A stretch of 40,842 nucleotides of DNA from an uncultured Microscilla sp. (GTDB lineage Bacteria; Bacteroidota; Bacteroidia; Cytophagales; Microscillaceae): assembly GCF_947493425.1 (NCBI RefSeq), contig NZ_CANLRP010000071.1:1-40842 (forward strand), written 5' to 3'. The stretch's first letter is position 1; every line of letters starts with the position of its first letter. The notes beneath the pieces were generated by a model that saw only the letters and a program-made list of their open reading frames with translations, was not told where the DNA came from and searched no databases. The translations under genes were made by a program, and so were the position numbers. This document shows, one piece after another, positions 33,629 through 40,842 of this stretch.

Positions 33629-33733
33629 ATGTACGATTTTATTACATCACCTGGTAGTACTTACCCAATTAATTGTCCTTTTGACTGGACACCTGGCAAT
33701 GTGAATATTCACATGCCCAAGTCTTTTTATTAG
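33629..33733 (+). CDS. Possible 34-residue microprotein, tentative
   Basis: An open frame ATG to TAG in the 425-nt region between hemA and the histidine kinase. The peptide is short but of ordinary protein composition (Pro, Gly, Tyr, Trp and one Cys), with no low-complexity bias. An exact -7 box TAAGTTTG (33615-33622) ends 6 nt before the ATG, the same close spacing as for glyS, so a leaderless mRNA is possible; the -33 box is weak. Alternatively this is simply the 5' leader of the histidine kinase mRNA. Confidence 0.25.
   Translation: MYDFITSPGSTYPINCPFDWTPGNVNIHMPKSFY
33699..33714. promoter_or_regulatory. 16-bp perfect palindrome upstream of the histidine kinase
   Basis: ATGTGAATATTCACAT is identical to its reverse complement and is flanked by GGC and GCC with one unpaired base. 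It lies 107 nt upstream of the kinase ATG and 55 nt upstream of a -7 box. It could be an operator for a dimeric regulator or a hairpin. Confidence 0.5.
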
Positions 33734-33768
33734 CTTTAATTTTGTATTTTATATTTACTATACCATTT

Positions 33769-33776
33769 TAGTTTTG
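33769..33776 (+). promoter_or_regulatory. Candidate -7 box of the histidine kinase gene
   Basis: TAGTTTTG matches TAnnTTTG exactly and lies 45 nt before the ATG. The nearest TTTG (33741-33744) gives a 24-nt spacer, longer than the usual 19-21 nt, so confidence is limited. Confidence 0.4.
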
Positions 33777-33821
33777 ATATTTGCAGGCTCGACTCTTTCT
33801 TGAAAAGCACACAGAGGTTTT

Positions 33822-35060
33822 ATGGATATATACAACAACAAATCGAAGTTTAAGGTTGGAATAGTAGCTATTGCTTTGCTGCTTGCCGGGGTGTCATTAT
33901 ACTATACCAACACATTGGTAAAAAAACTTGAACAACGAGAGAAAAGGTTGATTGACTTGTATGCCAAAGGGCTGGAGTTTGCTGTAGATGAAAAAGTAGG
34001 TGATGAGCTGACATTTTTGATGCAAGAAATAGTGGGCGCCAATAACTCGGTTCCTATGATTTTGACTGATGAGAAAGGTAAAATCATCAATTCACGTAAC
34101 ATAAAATTACCCAGCGAGCAAAATGGCTCCATCGAAGAACCCCAAAAGCTACTATCAGTAGGCGAAGCACAAAAGATTGTGGAGCAAGAGGAAAAGATTC
34201 TTCAAAAAGAGCTTGCCATTATGAGGGAAGAAAACCTACCTATAGTAGTCTCATTTTTGGGCGAAAAAAACTACATCTATTATCGAAACTCTGACCTGTT
34301 AGAACAACTCCGTTACTATCCTTATGTGCAGTTTGTTGTCATTGTTATCTTTGGTTTGCTTACCTATATGGCATTTAACTATTCACGTCGTGCCGAACAA
34401 AACCGGATTTGGGTAGGGCTTGCCAAAGAAACTGCCCACCAACTGGGCACACCTATTTCGTCGCTCATGGCTTGGGTAGAATACTTGCGTCTGGATGACA
34501 CCGCTGACCCAATAGTAGCCGATGAACTCGAAAAAGATGTGCAACGTTTACAAATGGTTACGGCGCGTTTTTCAAGTATAGGCTCTGAGCCTACCCTCCA
34601 GCCAGAAAATATCTCAGCAGTAGTGCAAGGTTTTATGAACTACCTGCAAAGGCGTATTTCCAGTCAAGTAAAGGTGAGAGTAAAGGATTGGCTTCCTCCC
34701 GAAAAAATGGTCAACATGAACCGTTATTTGTTTGAGTGGGTCATAGAAAACATTTGTAAAAATGCGGTAGATGCCATGGCAGGCCGTGGAGAACTACGTT
34801 TGCGCTTACGCGAAATCCCAGAAGGAGATGTAGTAATTGACATTACCGACACGGGCAAAGGAATGAACAAACAGCAGGTAAAGCAAGTGTTTAATCCTGG
34901 TTTTACTACCAAAAAACGCGGCTGGGGGCTGGGACTGACGCTTGCCAAACGAATTATTGAAGAATACCACAAAGGGCGTATTTTTATCAAAACCTCAGAG
35001 GTTGACAAAGGCACTACTTTTAGTATCATTCTGAAAGAAGGAATACCTGAAGAGGCATAA
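33822..35060 (+). CDS. Membrane sensor histidine kinase without an adjacent response regulator
   Basis: 412 residues. Helices at about 12-28 and 167-186 flank an extracytoplasmic sensor domain of about 140 residues. The phosphoacceptor is His206 in the H box AKETAHQLGTPISSLMAWVEYL, a non-classical form with QLGTP rather than ELRTP. The ATPase domain is intact: N box ENICKNAVDAM, G1 box DTGKGM, F box NPGFTTKKRG and G2 box GWGLGLTLAKRI. No response regulator gene lies beside it, so the partner must be encoded elsewhere. The ligand is unknown. The gene is convergent with the oxidoreductase gene. Confidence 0.94.
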   Translation: MDIYNNKSKFKVGIVAIALLLAGVSLYYTNTLVKKLEQREKRLIDLYAKGLEFAVDEKVGDELTFLMQEIVGANNSVPMILTDEKGKIINSRNIKLPSEQNGSIEEPQKLLSVGEAQKIVEQEEKILQKELAIMREENLPIVVSFLGEKNYIYYRNSDLLEQLRYYPYVQFVVIVIFGLLTYMAFNYSRRAEQNRIWVGLAKETAHQLGTPISSLMAWVEYLRLDDTADPIVADELEKDVQRLQMVTARFSSIGSEPTLQPENISAVVQGFMNYLQRRISSQVKVRVKDWLPPEKMVNMNRYLFEWVIENICKNAVDAMAGRGELRLRLREIPEGDVVIDITDTGKGMNKQQVKQVFNPGFTTKKRGWGLGLTLAKRIIEEYHKGRIFIKTSEVDKGTTFSIILKEGIPEEA

Positions 35061-35072
35061 ACTTACTTTTAA

Positions 35073-35121
35073 CTACGCTTTTTGTAAACAATTGAAAATC
35101 AATGTGATACAAAAAGCGTAG
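35073..35121. terminator. 14-bp inverted repeat between convergent genes
   Basis: CTACGCTTTTTGTA (35073-35086) pairs perfectly with TACAAAAAGCGTAG (35108-35121). The T and A runs lie inside the stem, which is not the classical layout, but its position between two convergent stops fits a two-way terminator or an RNA-end-stabilising hairpin. Confidence 0.65.
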
Positions 35122-35163
35122 ATACTTGTGGAACAGGGTATACCTAGAACCTTGTCGGGGCTT

Positions 35164-36144
35164 TTAACTTATTTTCAATATAATTTTACCTACATTTTTG
35201 TTGGCTTCCATATAACGATGTGCTTCAGCAACCTCTGTCCAGTCAAACACCGAATCAATAACAGGTGCTATTTTACCTTGGGTTATTAATGGAATAGCAA
35301 ACTCAGCCAAGTCTTGAGTAAGCTTTATTTGATAGTCTTGGCTACGTGCTCTTAAGGTAGACCCCATCACTGACAAACGTTTACGCAACATTTTGGCAAG
35401 GTTAAACGCTGACACTTTAGTTCCCCCCATTAAGGCTAATATCACCATACGCCCGTCTACTGCCAAGGCTTCTATGTTTTGATGGAAATATGGTGCAGCA
35501 ATAAAATCAATGACTACATCAACCCCTTTGCCTTGGGTAAAATCAAGGGTACGCTGCTGAAAATCCTCCGTTTTGTAATCGATGGCCAACTCTGCTCCCA
35601 AGTCGAGGCAGGTTTGGTGTTTGCCCGCTGAGGCAGTCACCACCACCTTGGCTCCCATTGCTTTGGCAAGTTGAATGGCTGCAGTACCTACCCCACTGGC
35701 GCCTGCGTGTACCAGCACCGTCTCGTTGGGTTGAACACGGGCAAGCCAGCATAACGCCTGAAATGCCGTCAGAAATACTTCTGGAATAGCCACCGCTTGC
35801 TCAAAGGTAAAACCCTGGGGCAAAGGCATGGCCATATCTTCATGAATAACAGCATACTCAGCATAGCCCCCTCCTGGCACCAAACCAAACACTTGATCGC
35901 CTGTTTTCCAACGACTTATGGCACTTCCTACCTCTACTACCTCTCCGGCAAGCTCAAGTCCTAAGATAGGGCTGGCTCCAGCTGGTGGTGGATACACTCC
36001 TTTGCGCTGGAGCGTATCGGCACGATTGAGTGCCGACGCATGAACTTTTACTAATACTTCATTTTTTGCCGGGATTGGCTTGTCCCACTCTCCCAACCTA
36101 AGTTGTTCGGGACCACCAAATTCTTTGATAACTACAGCTTTCAT
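35164..36144 (-). CDS. NAD(P)H:quinone oxidoreductase, PIG3-like zinc-free MDR family
   Basis: 326 residues from the ATG at 36144; the longer frame starts with TTG at 36183. It is a medium-chain dehydrogenase/reductase: MKAVVIKEFGGPEQLRLGE at the N-terminus, ALNRADTLQRKGVYPPPAGASPILGLELAGEV, and the cofactor motif VLVHAGASGVGTAAIQLAKAMGA (about 141-163). The structural-zinc cysteines of alcohol dehydrogenases are absent. The pattern is closest to the PIG3 quinone reductase group, which uses NADPH. The physiological substrate is not shown by sequence. Confidence 0.92.
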   Translation of the reverse strand: MKAVVIKEFGGPEQLRLGEWDKPIPAKNEVLVKVHASALNRADTLQRKGVYPPPAGASPILGLELAGEVVEVGSAISRWKTGDQVFGLVPGGGYAEYAVIHEDMAMPLPQGFTFEQAVAIPEVFLTAFQALCWLARVQPNETVLVHAGASGVGTAAIQLAKAMGAKVVVTASAGKHQTCLDLGAELAIDYKTEDFQQRTLDFTQGKGVDVVIDFIAAPYFHQNIEALAVDGRMVILALMGGTKVSAFNLAKMLRKRLSVMGSTLRARSQDYQIKLTQDLAEFAIPLITQGKIAPVIDSVFDWTEVAEAHRYMEANKNVGKIILKIS

Positions 36145-36390
36145 TTTTATTTTATCTAAATCGTAAAATTCATAGAATACCAAGCAAATCCACTCTGGAT
36201 ATTCGCAATCTAAGGTAGTTTTAACATATATTTGAACAAAATCTGTGAATAGTTTTCGCTGCTCACCTTGTGGTGGTCAAATACCAACGCAGGGGGTGGC
36301 TTTACTGCATTTTTTTATTACCAAAATACTAAACAACTGATTTTCAGGCAATATAAATGCATAACATCCTCTCTTATAAACACTTGATGA

Positions 36391-36588
36391 ATGGTTCCTC
36401 AAATTTTTAAAAACTTGCTACAACTGGTTGGTGGTGGTACTATGATAGTGGTGATAATTGCCATTATCCTTTATTTACTTCAGGTTATTCCCACCGAAGC
36501 AGTGACAAGTTTTATTGTCTGGACACTAGGCAGTGCCAGCGCAGGGACTTTACTAGGGCTAGTATATTCTCATATATTCAATAAATAA
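36391..36588 (+). CDS. Small two-helix membrane protein, unknown
   Basis: 65 residues with two hydrophobic segments (about 11-32 and 38-60) and a Gly-rich stretch (VGGGT). It ends 13 nt before the S9 peptidase start, so the two are probably co-transcribed. I do not recognise the family. It is too short for an enzyme; a holin-like or peptidase-accessory role would be guesswork. Confidence 0.6.
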   Translation: MVPQIFKNLLQLVGGGTMIVVIIAIILYLLQVIPTEAVTSFIVWTLGSASAGTLLGLVYSHIFNK

Positions 36589-36601
36589 TTATCATATAAC
36601 A

Positions 36602-38974
36602 ATGAAACAACTATTCTTACAAACCTTTTTCTGCTTAAGCTACTTTTGCTTATCAGGTGTTTATGAAAGGGCAATGGCTCAAAAAAAACTGAGCATTGAT
36701 CAAATCATGGAGGGAGAAAAATTTATTGGCTATGCTCCCTCAAGAATATTTTGGGCAGAAGATGGCAGCAAGGTTTACTTTCGCTGGAACCCTAAACAAG
36801 CTCCACAAGGAGCACTGTATGGGGTAAAAATACGTGATGGGAAAGTAGTGGGTACGCCTGAAAAAATAAGCAAAAATGAACTAGCCAATATGCCAGGCAG
36901 ATTTGGCAGTTATAACAAAGCTCGCACCCAAAAAGTGTATACTCAAAACGGGGATGTTTATTGGTATAAAAACGGCAAAATACGCCAAATCACCCATACT
37001 ACAGCACAAGAAAGTAACGTGAGTTTTTCGGGGGATGAAAAAAGCTTAATTTACCAACAAGGGAATAATTTATTTGAATGGAGCCTGGATGATGGTAGTC
37101 TTAAACAACTGACTAACTTTAAGTCGGGTAATCCCAAACGTAACAAAAAAACCAATAAGCAAGACCAATGGCTGAAAGACCAACAAATGGTGCTGATGGA
37201 TGTCTTGAAAAAACGCCAAAAAGAACAAGCTTTTAGGAAAAGAAACCGACGAACTCCCCGTCCCAAACGCCCCAAGACAATTTACCTCAAGGGCAAATAC
37301 GTGAACAGTTTACAACTAAGCCCCAATAAGGACTTTGTTACTTTTAGGCTATCAAGTTATCCTGACCGCAAGCGTACCAGTGTCATGCAATTTATTACCA
37401 AATCGGGTTATACCAACCCGGTAAACCAACGCCCCAAAGTGGGTAGCCCCCAAACAAGTTATGCGTTTGGTATATTTGACTTGAAGGCAAACAAAGTAAA
37501 AATGGTCGATTTTGACCAATTACCAGGTATCTACGACTTACCTGCTTATTATAAAGAGTACGGCCGAAAACCTGACAAGAAAAAAGCCCGAAAAGTAATT
37601 CCACACTCACCTATTTGGTCGGCAGATGGTAAAAAGGCGGTAATGGTCATTCGTTCGCAAGACTCTAAAGACCGCTGGATTGTACTTTTAGACGCCAGCA
37701 CTGGTAAACTTAAACTCCTCAATCGCCAACGCAACGAAGCTTGGATAGGCGGTCCAGGAATTAGCTGGAATTTTTTTATGGGCAATGTAGGCTGGATGCC
37801 TGATAACCAACGGGTATATTTTCAATCAGAAAAAACGGGCTACTCACATTTGTACACAGTCAATGTAAACAATGGCAAAACCAAGGCATTGACCCAAGGA
37901 AAATTTGAAGTGACAGAAGCCTGGATTTCGAGGGATAAAAAATGGTGGTATTTACGTACCAACGAGGTGCACCCAGGGGTCTACCAGGTTTACAAAATGC
38001 CCTTAAAAGGGGGAAAACGCACCCAAATTACTACCAAAACCGGGTTCAACAATGTAACCCTTTCGCCCGATGAAACACAAGCAGCTGTGTTATACTCTAA
38101 CACCAACACCCCGCCCGAACTCTATCTTATGCCCAATAAAGCAGGCGCACCAGCAGTAAAAATCACTGATTCACGCACTACTGCCTTTAAACAATATTCT
38201 TGGCTTGCTCCTGAGATCATTAGTTTTAAAGCCCGTGACGGAGCTACTGTATATGCTAGAGTATACCGTCCCAAAAACTCTCCTAAACAAGGTAAGGCAG
38301 CTATTTTTGTGCATGGAGCAGGGTATTTACAAAACGCCCATAAAGGCTGGAGCACCTATGACAGAGAGTACATGTTTCATAATTTTTTGGTGCAAAATGG
38401 CTATACTGTCATGGATATAGACTACCGGGGAAGTAGGGGCTATGGCAGAGACTGGCGCACGGGTATTTATCGGCACATGGGCGGTAAAGACTTGACTGAC
38501 AATGTAGATGGGGCTAAGGTATTGGTTGACCGTTATAACATTGACCCTAATAAAATCGGGATTTACGGAGGGTCTTATGGTGGGTTTATTACACTGATGG
38601 CAATGTTTACCACTCCTGATGTATTCAAAGCAGGTGCTGCATTAAGGTCCGTTACTGACTGGGCGCATTACAATCACCCTTATACCAACAATATACTCAA
38701 CACTCCGGTGCTCGACAGCATTGCTTATGCCCGAAGTTCCCCCATTTATTTTGCTGAAGGGCTCAAGGGAGCCTTGTTGATGTGTCACGGAATGATTGAT
38801 TACAATGTGCAATTTCAAGACATTGTACGCTTGAGCCAACGTTTGATAGAGCTAAGAAAAGAGCGCTGGGAATTGGCGGTTTACCCTATAGAACGCCACA
38901 GTTTTGTAGAACCTACCAGTTGGGCAGACGAGTATAAACGCATTTTTAAGCTGTTTGAGGAAAACCTGAAGTAA
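36602..38974 (+). CDS. S9-family serine peptidase (DPP IV/prolyl oligopeptidase type)
   Basis: 790 residues with an N-terminal signal segment (about 1-26). A beta-propeller region (about 45-510) has repeated WSADGKK and SPDET-type blades. The alpha/beta hydrolase domain has the full triad: Ser658 in GIYGGSYGGF, Asp733 in HGMIDYN and His766 in ERHSFVEP. The segment about 180-230 is very rich in Lys, Arg and Gln. It is probably exported to the periplasm and cleaves short peptides, as other S9 dipeptidyl or oligopeptidases do. The specificity cannot be read from sequence. It follows the 65-residue membrane protein gene. Confidence 0.95.
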   Translation: MKQLFLQTFFCLSYFCLSGVYERAMAQKKLSIDQIMEGEKFIGYAPSRIFWAEDGSKVYFRWNPKQAPQGALYGVKIRDGKVVGTPEKISKNELANMPGRFGSYNKARTQKVYTQNGDVYWYKNGKIRQITHTTAQESNVSFSGDEKSLIYQQGNNLFEWSLDDGSLKQLTNFKSGNPKRNKKTNKQDQWLKDQQMVLMDVLKKRQKEQAFRKRNRRTPRPKRPKTIYLKGKYVNSLQLSPNKDFVTFRLSSYPDRKRTSVMQFITKSGYTNPVNQRPKVGSPQTSYAFGIFDLKANKVKMVDFDQLPGIYDLPAYYKEYGRKPDKKKARKVIPHSPIWSADGKKAVMVIRSQDSKDRWIVLLDASTGKLKLLNRQRNEAWIGGPGISWNFFMGNVGWMPDNQRVYFQSEKTGYSHLYTVNVNNGKTKALTQGKFEVTEAWISRDKKWWYLRTNEVHPGVYQVYKMPLKGGKRTQITTKTGFNNVTLSPDETQAAVLYSNTNTPPELYLMPNKAGAPAVKITDSRTTAFKQYSWLAPEIISFKARDGATVYARVYRPKNSPKQGKAAIFVHGAGYLQNAHKGWSTYDREYMFHNFLVQNGYTVMDIDYRGSRGYGRDWRTGIYRHMGGKDLTDNVDGAKVLVDRYNIDPNKIGIYGGSYGGFITLMAMFTTPDVFKAGAALRSVTDWAHYNHPYTNNILNTPVLDSIAYARSSPIYFAEGLKGALLMCHGMIDYNVQFQDIVRLSQRLIELRKERWELAVYPIERHSFVEPTSWADEYKRIFKLFEENLK

Positions 38975-39040
38975 GAACTTGTTTTTAAACTGTTTTGGCT
39001 AGGGCAACTATCTCCAAACTGCCCACTTAAACTGCCTTAC

Positions 39041-39090
39041 AACCTCTACATTTATATGCTTATACTTTTAAGTTTGTAAAGTAGAGGTTT
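39041..39090. terminator. Candidate terminator between convergent genes
   Basis: AACCTCTAC (39041-39049) pairs perfectly with GTAGAGGTT (39081-39089) around a 31-nt loop, with a short T run afterwards. It lies between the S9 peptidase stop and the convergent hypothetical gene. Confidence 0.55.
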
Positions 39091-39118
39091 TAATCAGGTT
39101 TTTAGACAATGTCTATTT

Positions 39119-40126
39119 CTATACAAGCGGCAGCGGAACTTCCTTAATACCATACTCTTCTAACACTTGTTGTTGGCTCAACTCTTCAGGCTCGCCATTG
39201 GCACCGGTGCGACAAAACCGGGTATAACTTAACCAATGTTTATTTCTTACAATGTTGGCAAGCTCAAGATCGGTCAAACCAGTGTAGGCAAAAGCAAACC
39301 TATCGATGCCCTCAATTATAGGTTTACCATAACTTCGCGCAATTCGATTACAATCTGAGTACATGGCTGCCATACAAGTTTTGGCGTTGTAGTTGTCCAA
39401 AGAAAACATAATAAAACGTTGGGCTATAGCCTCACCACTCAACCCCAATGTTGGTAAACGATGAATAGTTTCAGCCGCCTGAATAAGGCTCAGCCGATTG
39501 TCTGACGCTTTCACTCCTGGTTCTATATAACCTCGCGACGACCATACATGATCGCTTATAAAGCGTAGTTTGCCACTGTATCGCTCATTCAGCTTTTGTT
39601 GCAAAGCCTTGTACACCCGGTTTTGCCTACCCAAAAACAACACAACCTCTTGTTTGTCAATACTTTGCTGAAGCTTGCCTAGGCGCGCTTGTTTACGCTC
39701 TTCAATGCTTTTGTCCAGTCCACGATATTTAAAAGCTTTGCTTTTGACTATTTTTTTGAGGCGTTCTTGGTCTCCTTCCTGGCCTGATGCCTTAAGTAGC
39801 TTTACCAAATACCCCTCTTCAGGCTTAAGCCACAAATGATCTAAACCTTGTTGGTCAAGTTTACCTGTGGCAAGATCTACCCATTCGTTGGGCAATGTTT
39901 TTCGCCCGTTTTCACGGATGAGATAGGTTTTGAGATATTCTTCGCAGGTGAGTAGATTCTGTTTTTTATCTGGCAATAGCTCGAAGTGATATTCGAGTTC
40001 TTTGAGCGAATACCGAAGGGCAGGTAAGTATTTCCACTGTTGGGCTTGATGCCACTGCCATACCTGTGCTTGGATTTTGGGTTGCAAAGCAAATACTTCT
40101 TGTAATTTTTTTTTGATCTGTTGCAT
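39119..40126 (-). CDS. Hypothetical protein, no recognised family
   Basis: 335 residues from the ATG at 40126; an ATG at 40144 would add MSHIYC. No signal peptide or membrane helix is visible. It is charged and mostly helical, with a basic stretch at about 115-165 (KKIVKSKAFKYRGLDKS, EERKQARLGKLQQ) and a more compact C-terminal half holding several Trp and Cys residues. I cannot assign a function. It is flanked by a convergent peptidase gene and a divergent lipoprotein gene, and neither suggests a role. Confidence 0.75.
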   Translation of the reverse strand: MQQIKKKLQEVFALQPKIQAQVWQWHQAQQWKYLPALRYSLKELEYHFELLPDKKQNLLTCEEYLKTYLIRENGRKTLPNEWVDLATGKLDQQGLDHLWLKPEEGYLVKLLKASGQEGDQERLKKIVKSKAFKYRGLDKSIEERKQARLGKLQQSIDKQEVVLFLGRQNRVYKALQQKLNERYSGKLRFISDHVWSSRGYIEPGVKASDNRLSLIQAAETIHRLPTLGLSGEAIAQRFIMFSLDNYNAKTCMAAMYSDCNRIARSYGKPIIEGIDRFAFAYTGLTDLELANIVRNKHWLSYTRFCRTGANGEPEELSQQQVLEEYGIKEVPLPLV

Positions 40127-40258
40127 ACAGTAAATATGGGACATTCATTGGAATTGAAACGTTTTTGTGTTGTTCAACGAATAGACAACTGCAAGGTTGG
40201 TAAAGCTCACAAGACCTTGCTAAGAACTGATTATATGCTATACCTGTCTACAATTGTC

Positions 40259-40744
40259 ATGAAAAATATTTATAAAATAAGGCTGTTTATACTTTTATGT
40301 CTGGGCATATTTTTATGTGTCGCTTGTCTGAGTAGCTGTACTAATAAATCAGACGAAGAAACAGGCTGTGTAATGCCTGACTTACGTCCACTTAGCTTAG
40401 ACTCATTGAATACCTGCAAAACACCGATTGTCATTGATGTAAACTTACCCGAAAACGAGTATACCATTATACAAACACAAGAAAGATTCAATGAACTGGT
40501 CACTCCATCGCAGTGTTTTACTCCTATAGATTTTTCAAAATATGAACTAGTAATTGGCAAAAAACAACTAAGCAGTAATCTGGCTGACTTGGGTTATGAG
40601 CTTGCCCAAAGTTGTGAATCTAACCTGCTCAATATTACCCTTAAAAAAGGGCGATTGACCATAGCACCTATTGTGGTATACCACTTGCTCATTCCTAAAT
40701 CGAACATACCCCCTACGGTGAAGGTAGAAGTCACAGATTTTTGA
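40259..40744 (+). CDS. Small lipoprotein, unknown function
   Basis: 161 residues from the ATG at 40259; the longer frame from 40121 only adds a non-signal-like tail. The signal peptide MKNIYKIRLFILLCLGIFL ends in lipobox LSSC. The mature part has four further cysteines (in ETGCVMP, LNTCKTP, PSQCFTP and AQSCESN), enough for two disulfides, and a mixed beta pattern. No family is recognised. A clear terminator follows. Confidence 0.75.
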   Translation: MKNIYKIRLFILLCLGIFLCVACLSSCTNKSDEETGCVMPDLRPLSLDSLNTCKTPIVIDVNLPENEYTIIQTQERFNELVTPSQCFTPIDFSKYELVIGKKQLSSNLADLGYELAQSCESNLLNITLKKGRLTIAPIVVYHLLIPKSNIPPTVKVEVTDF

Positions 40745-40813
40745 CTACTCCCCAAGCTAAAGCAAAGGGGATTCTCACCCAACGCATAACCCAATGGTTC
40801 ACGTTAACGGATA

Positions 40814-40842
40814 GAGGCAAAAGCCCTTGCCTCAATATTTTT
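40814..40842 (+). terminator. Terminator of the lipoprotein gene
   Basis: GAGGCAA (40814-40820) pairs perfectly with TTGCCTC (40827-40833) around a 6-nt loop, followed by an A/T tract ending TTTTT at the window edge. Confidence 0.85.

Overview
The window is a stretch of chromosome from a Bacteroidota bacterium. It looks like a marine Cytophagales of the Microscilla type; that placement comes from remembered gene content and protein style, not from a search. The evidence is a TTTG-N19/20-TAnnTTTG promoter form, no Shine-Dalgarno sequences, an alternative complex III operon, a PD40/OmpA outer-membrane protein, a double-glycine-leader peptide and many small rho-independent hairpins. I found no insertion sequence, prophage or CRISPR array.

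Layout. 1-1963: tRNA-Val genes (one cut by the window edge, one intact, one degenerate) and glyS, all on the minus strand. 2063-5491: a small GG-leader peptide gene, ferrochelatase hemH, a DUF4097 repeat protein and a TetR regulator. 5629-24105: the core of the window, a minus-strand block of about 18 kb. In transcription order it is actA-actB-actC-actD-actE-actF, ctaC, ctaD, ctaA, ctaB, two ctaE-type genes, a subunit IV gene, sco, a DUF420 gene, a small CxxC membrane protein gene and a DUF983 gene. It encodes a whole electron-transfer module: quinol oxidation by alternative complex III, direct transfer to an aa3-type oxygen reductase (subunit II has CuA but no fused cytochrome c), and the heme A and CuA maturation factors. 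A consensus promoter lies at 24075-24105, and a terminator at 5629-5658 closes the block.

24106-40842: tRNA-Cys, a DUF3829 lipoprotein, rpsA, an HNH endonuclease, an NlpC/P60 hydrolase, an OmpA/PD40 protein, hemA, an orphan histidine kinase, a quinone oxidoreductase, a small two-helix membrane protein, an S9 peptidase, an unrecognised 335-codon gene and a lipoprotein. Convergent pairs are usually separated by symmetrical terminators.

The most interesting signals are in the non-coding DNA. First, the rpsA leader contains two interleaved perfect 8-bp pairings that form an H-type pseudoknot ending 11 nt before the ATG, a candidate autoregulatory element for S1. Second, the act-cta operon has a strong promoter followed by a leader that is almost wholly a long imperfect inverted repeat (23931-24071). 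Third, there is an orphan double-glycine peptide with a helix-turn-helix core bracketed by two cysteines. Fourth, one tRNA-Val copy has its T arm replaced by a perfect 8-bp hairpin. Fifth, a duplicated, hairpin-forming intergenic element sits inside the respiratory block. Several start codons were moved from the longest reading frame (ctaD, actD, hemA, the quinone oxidoreductase, DUF983, the peptide and NlpC/P60), with reasons given in each entry.
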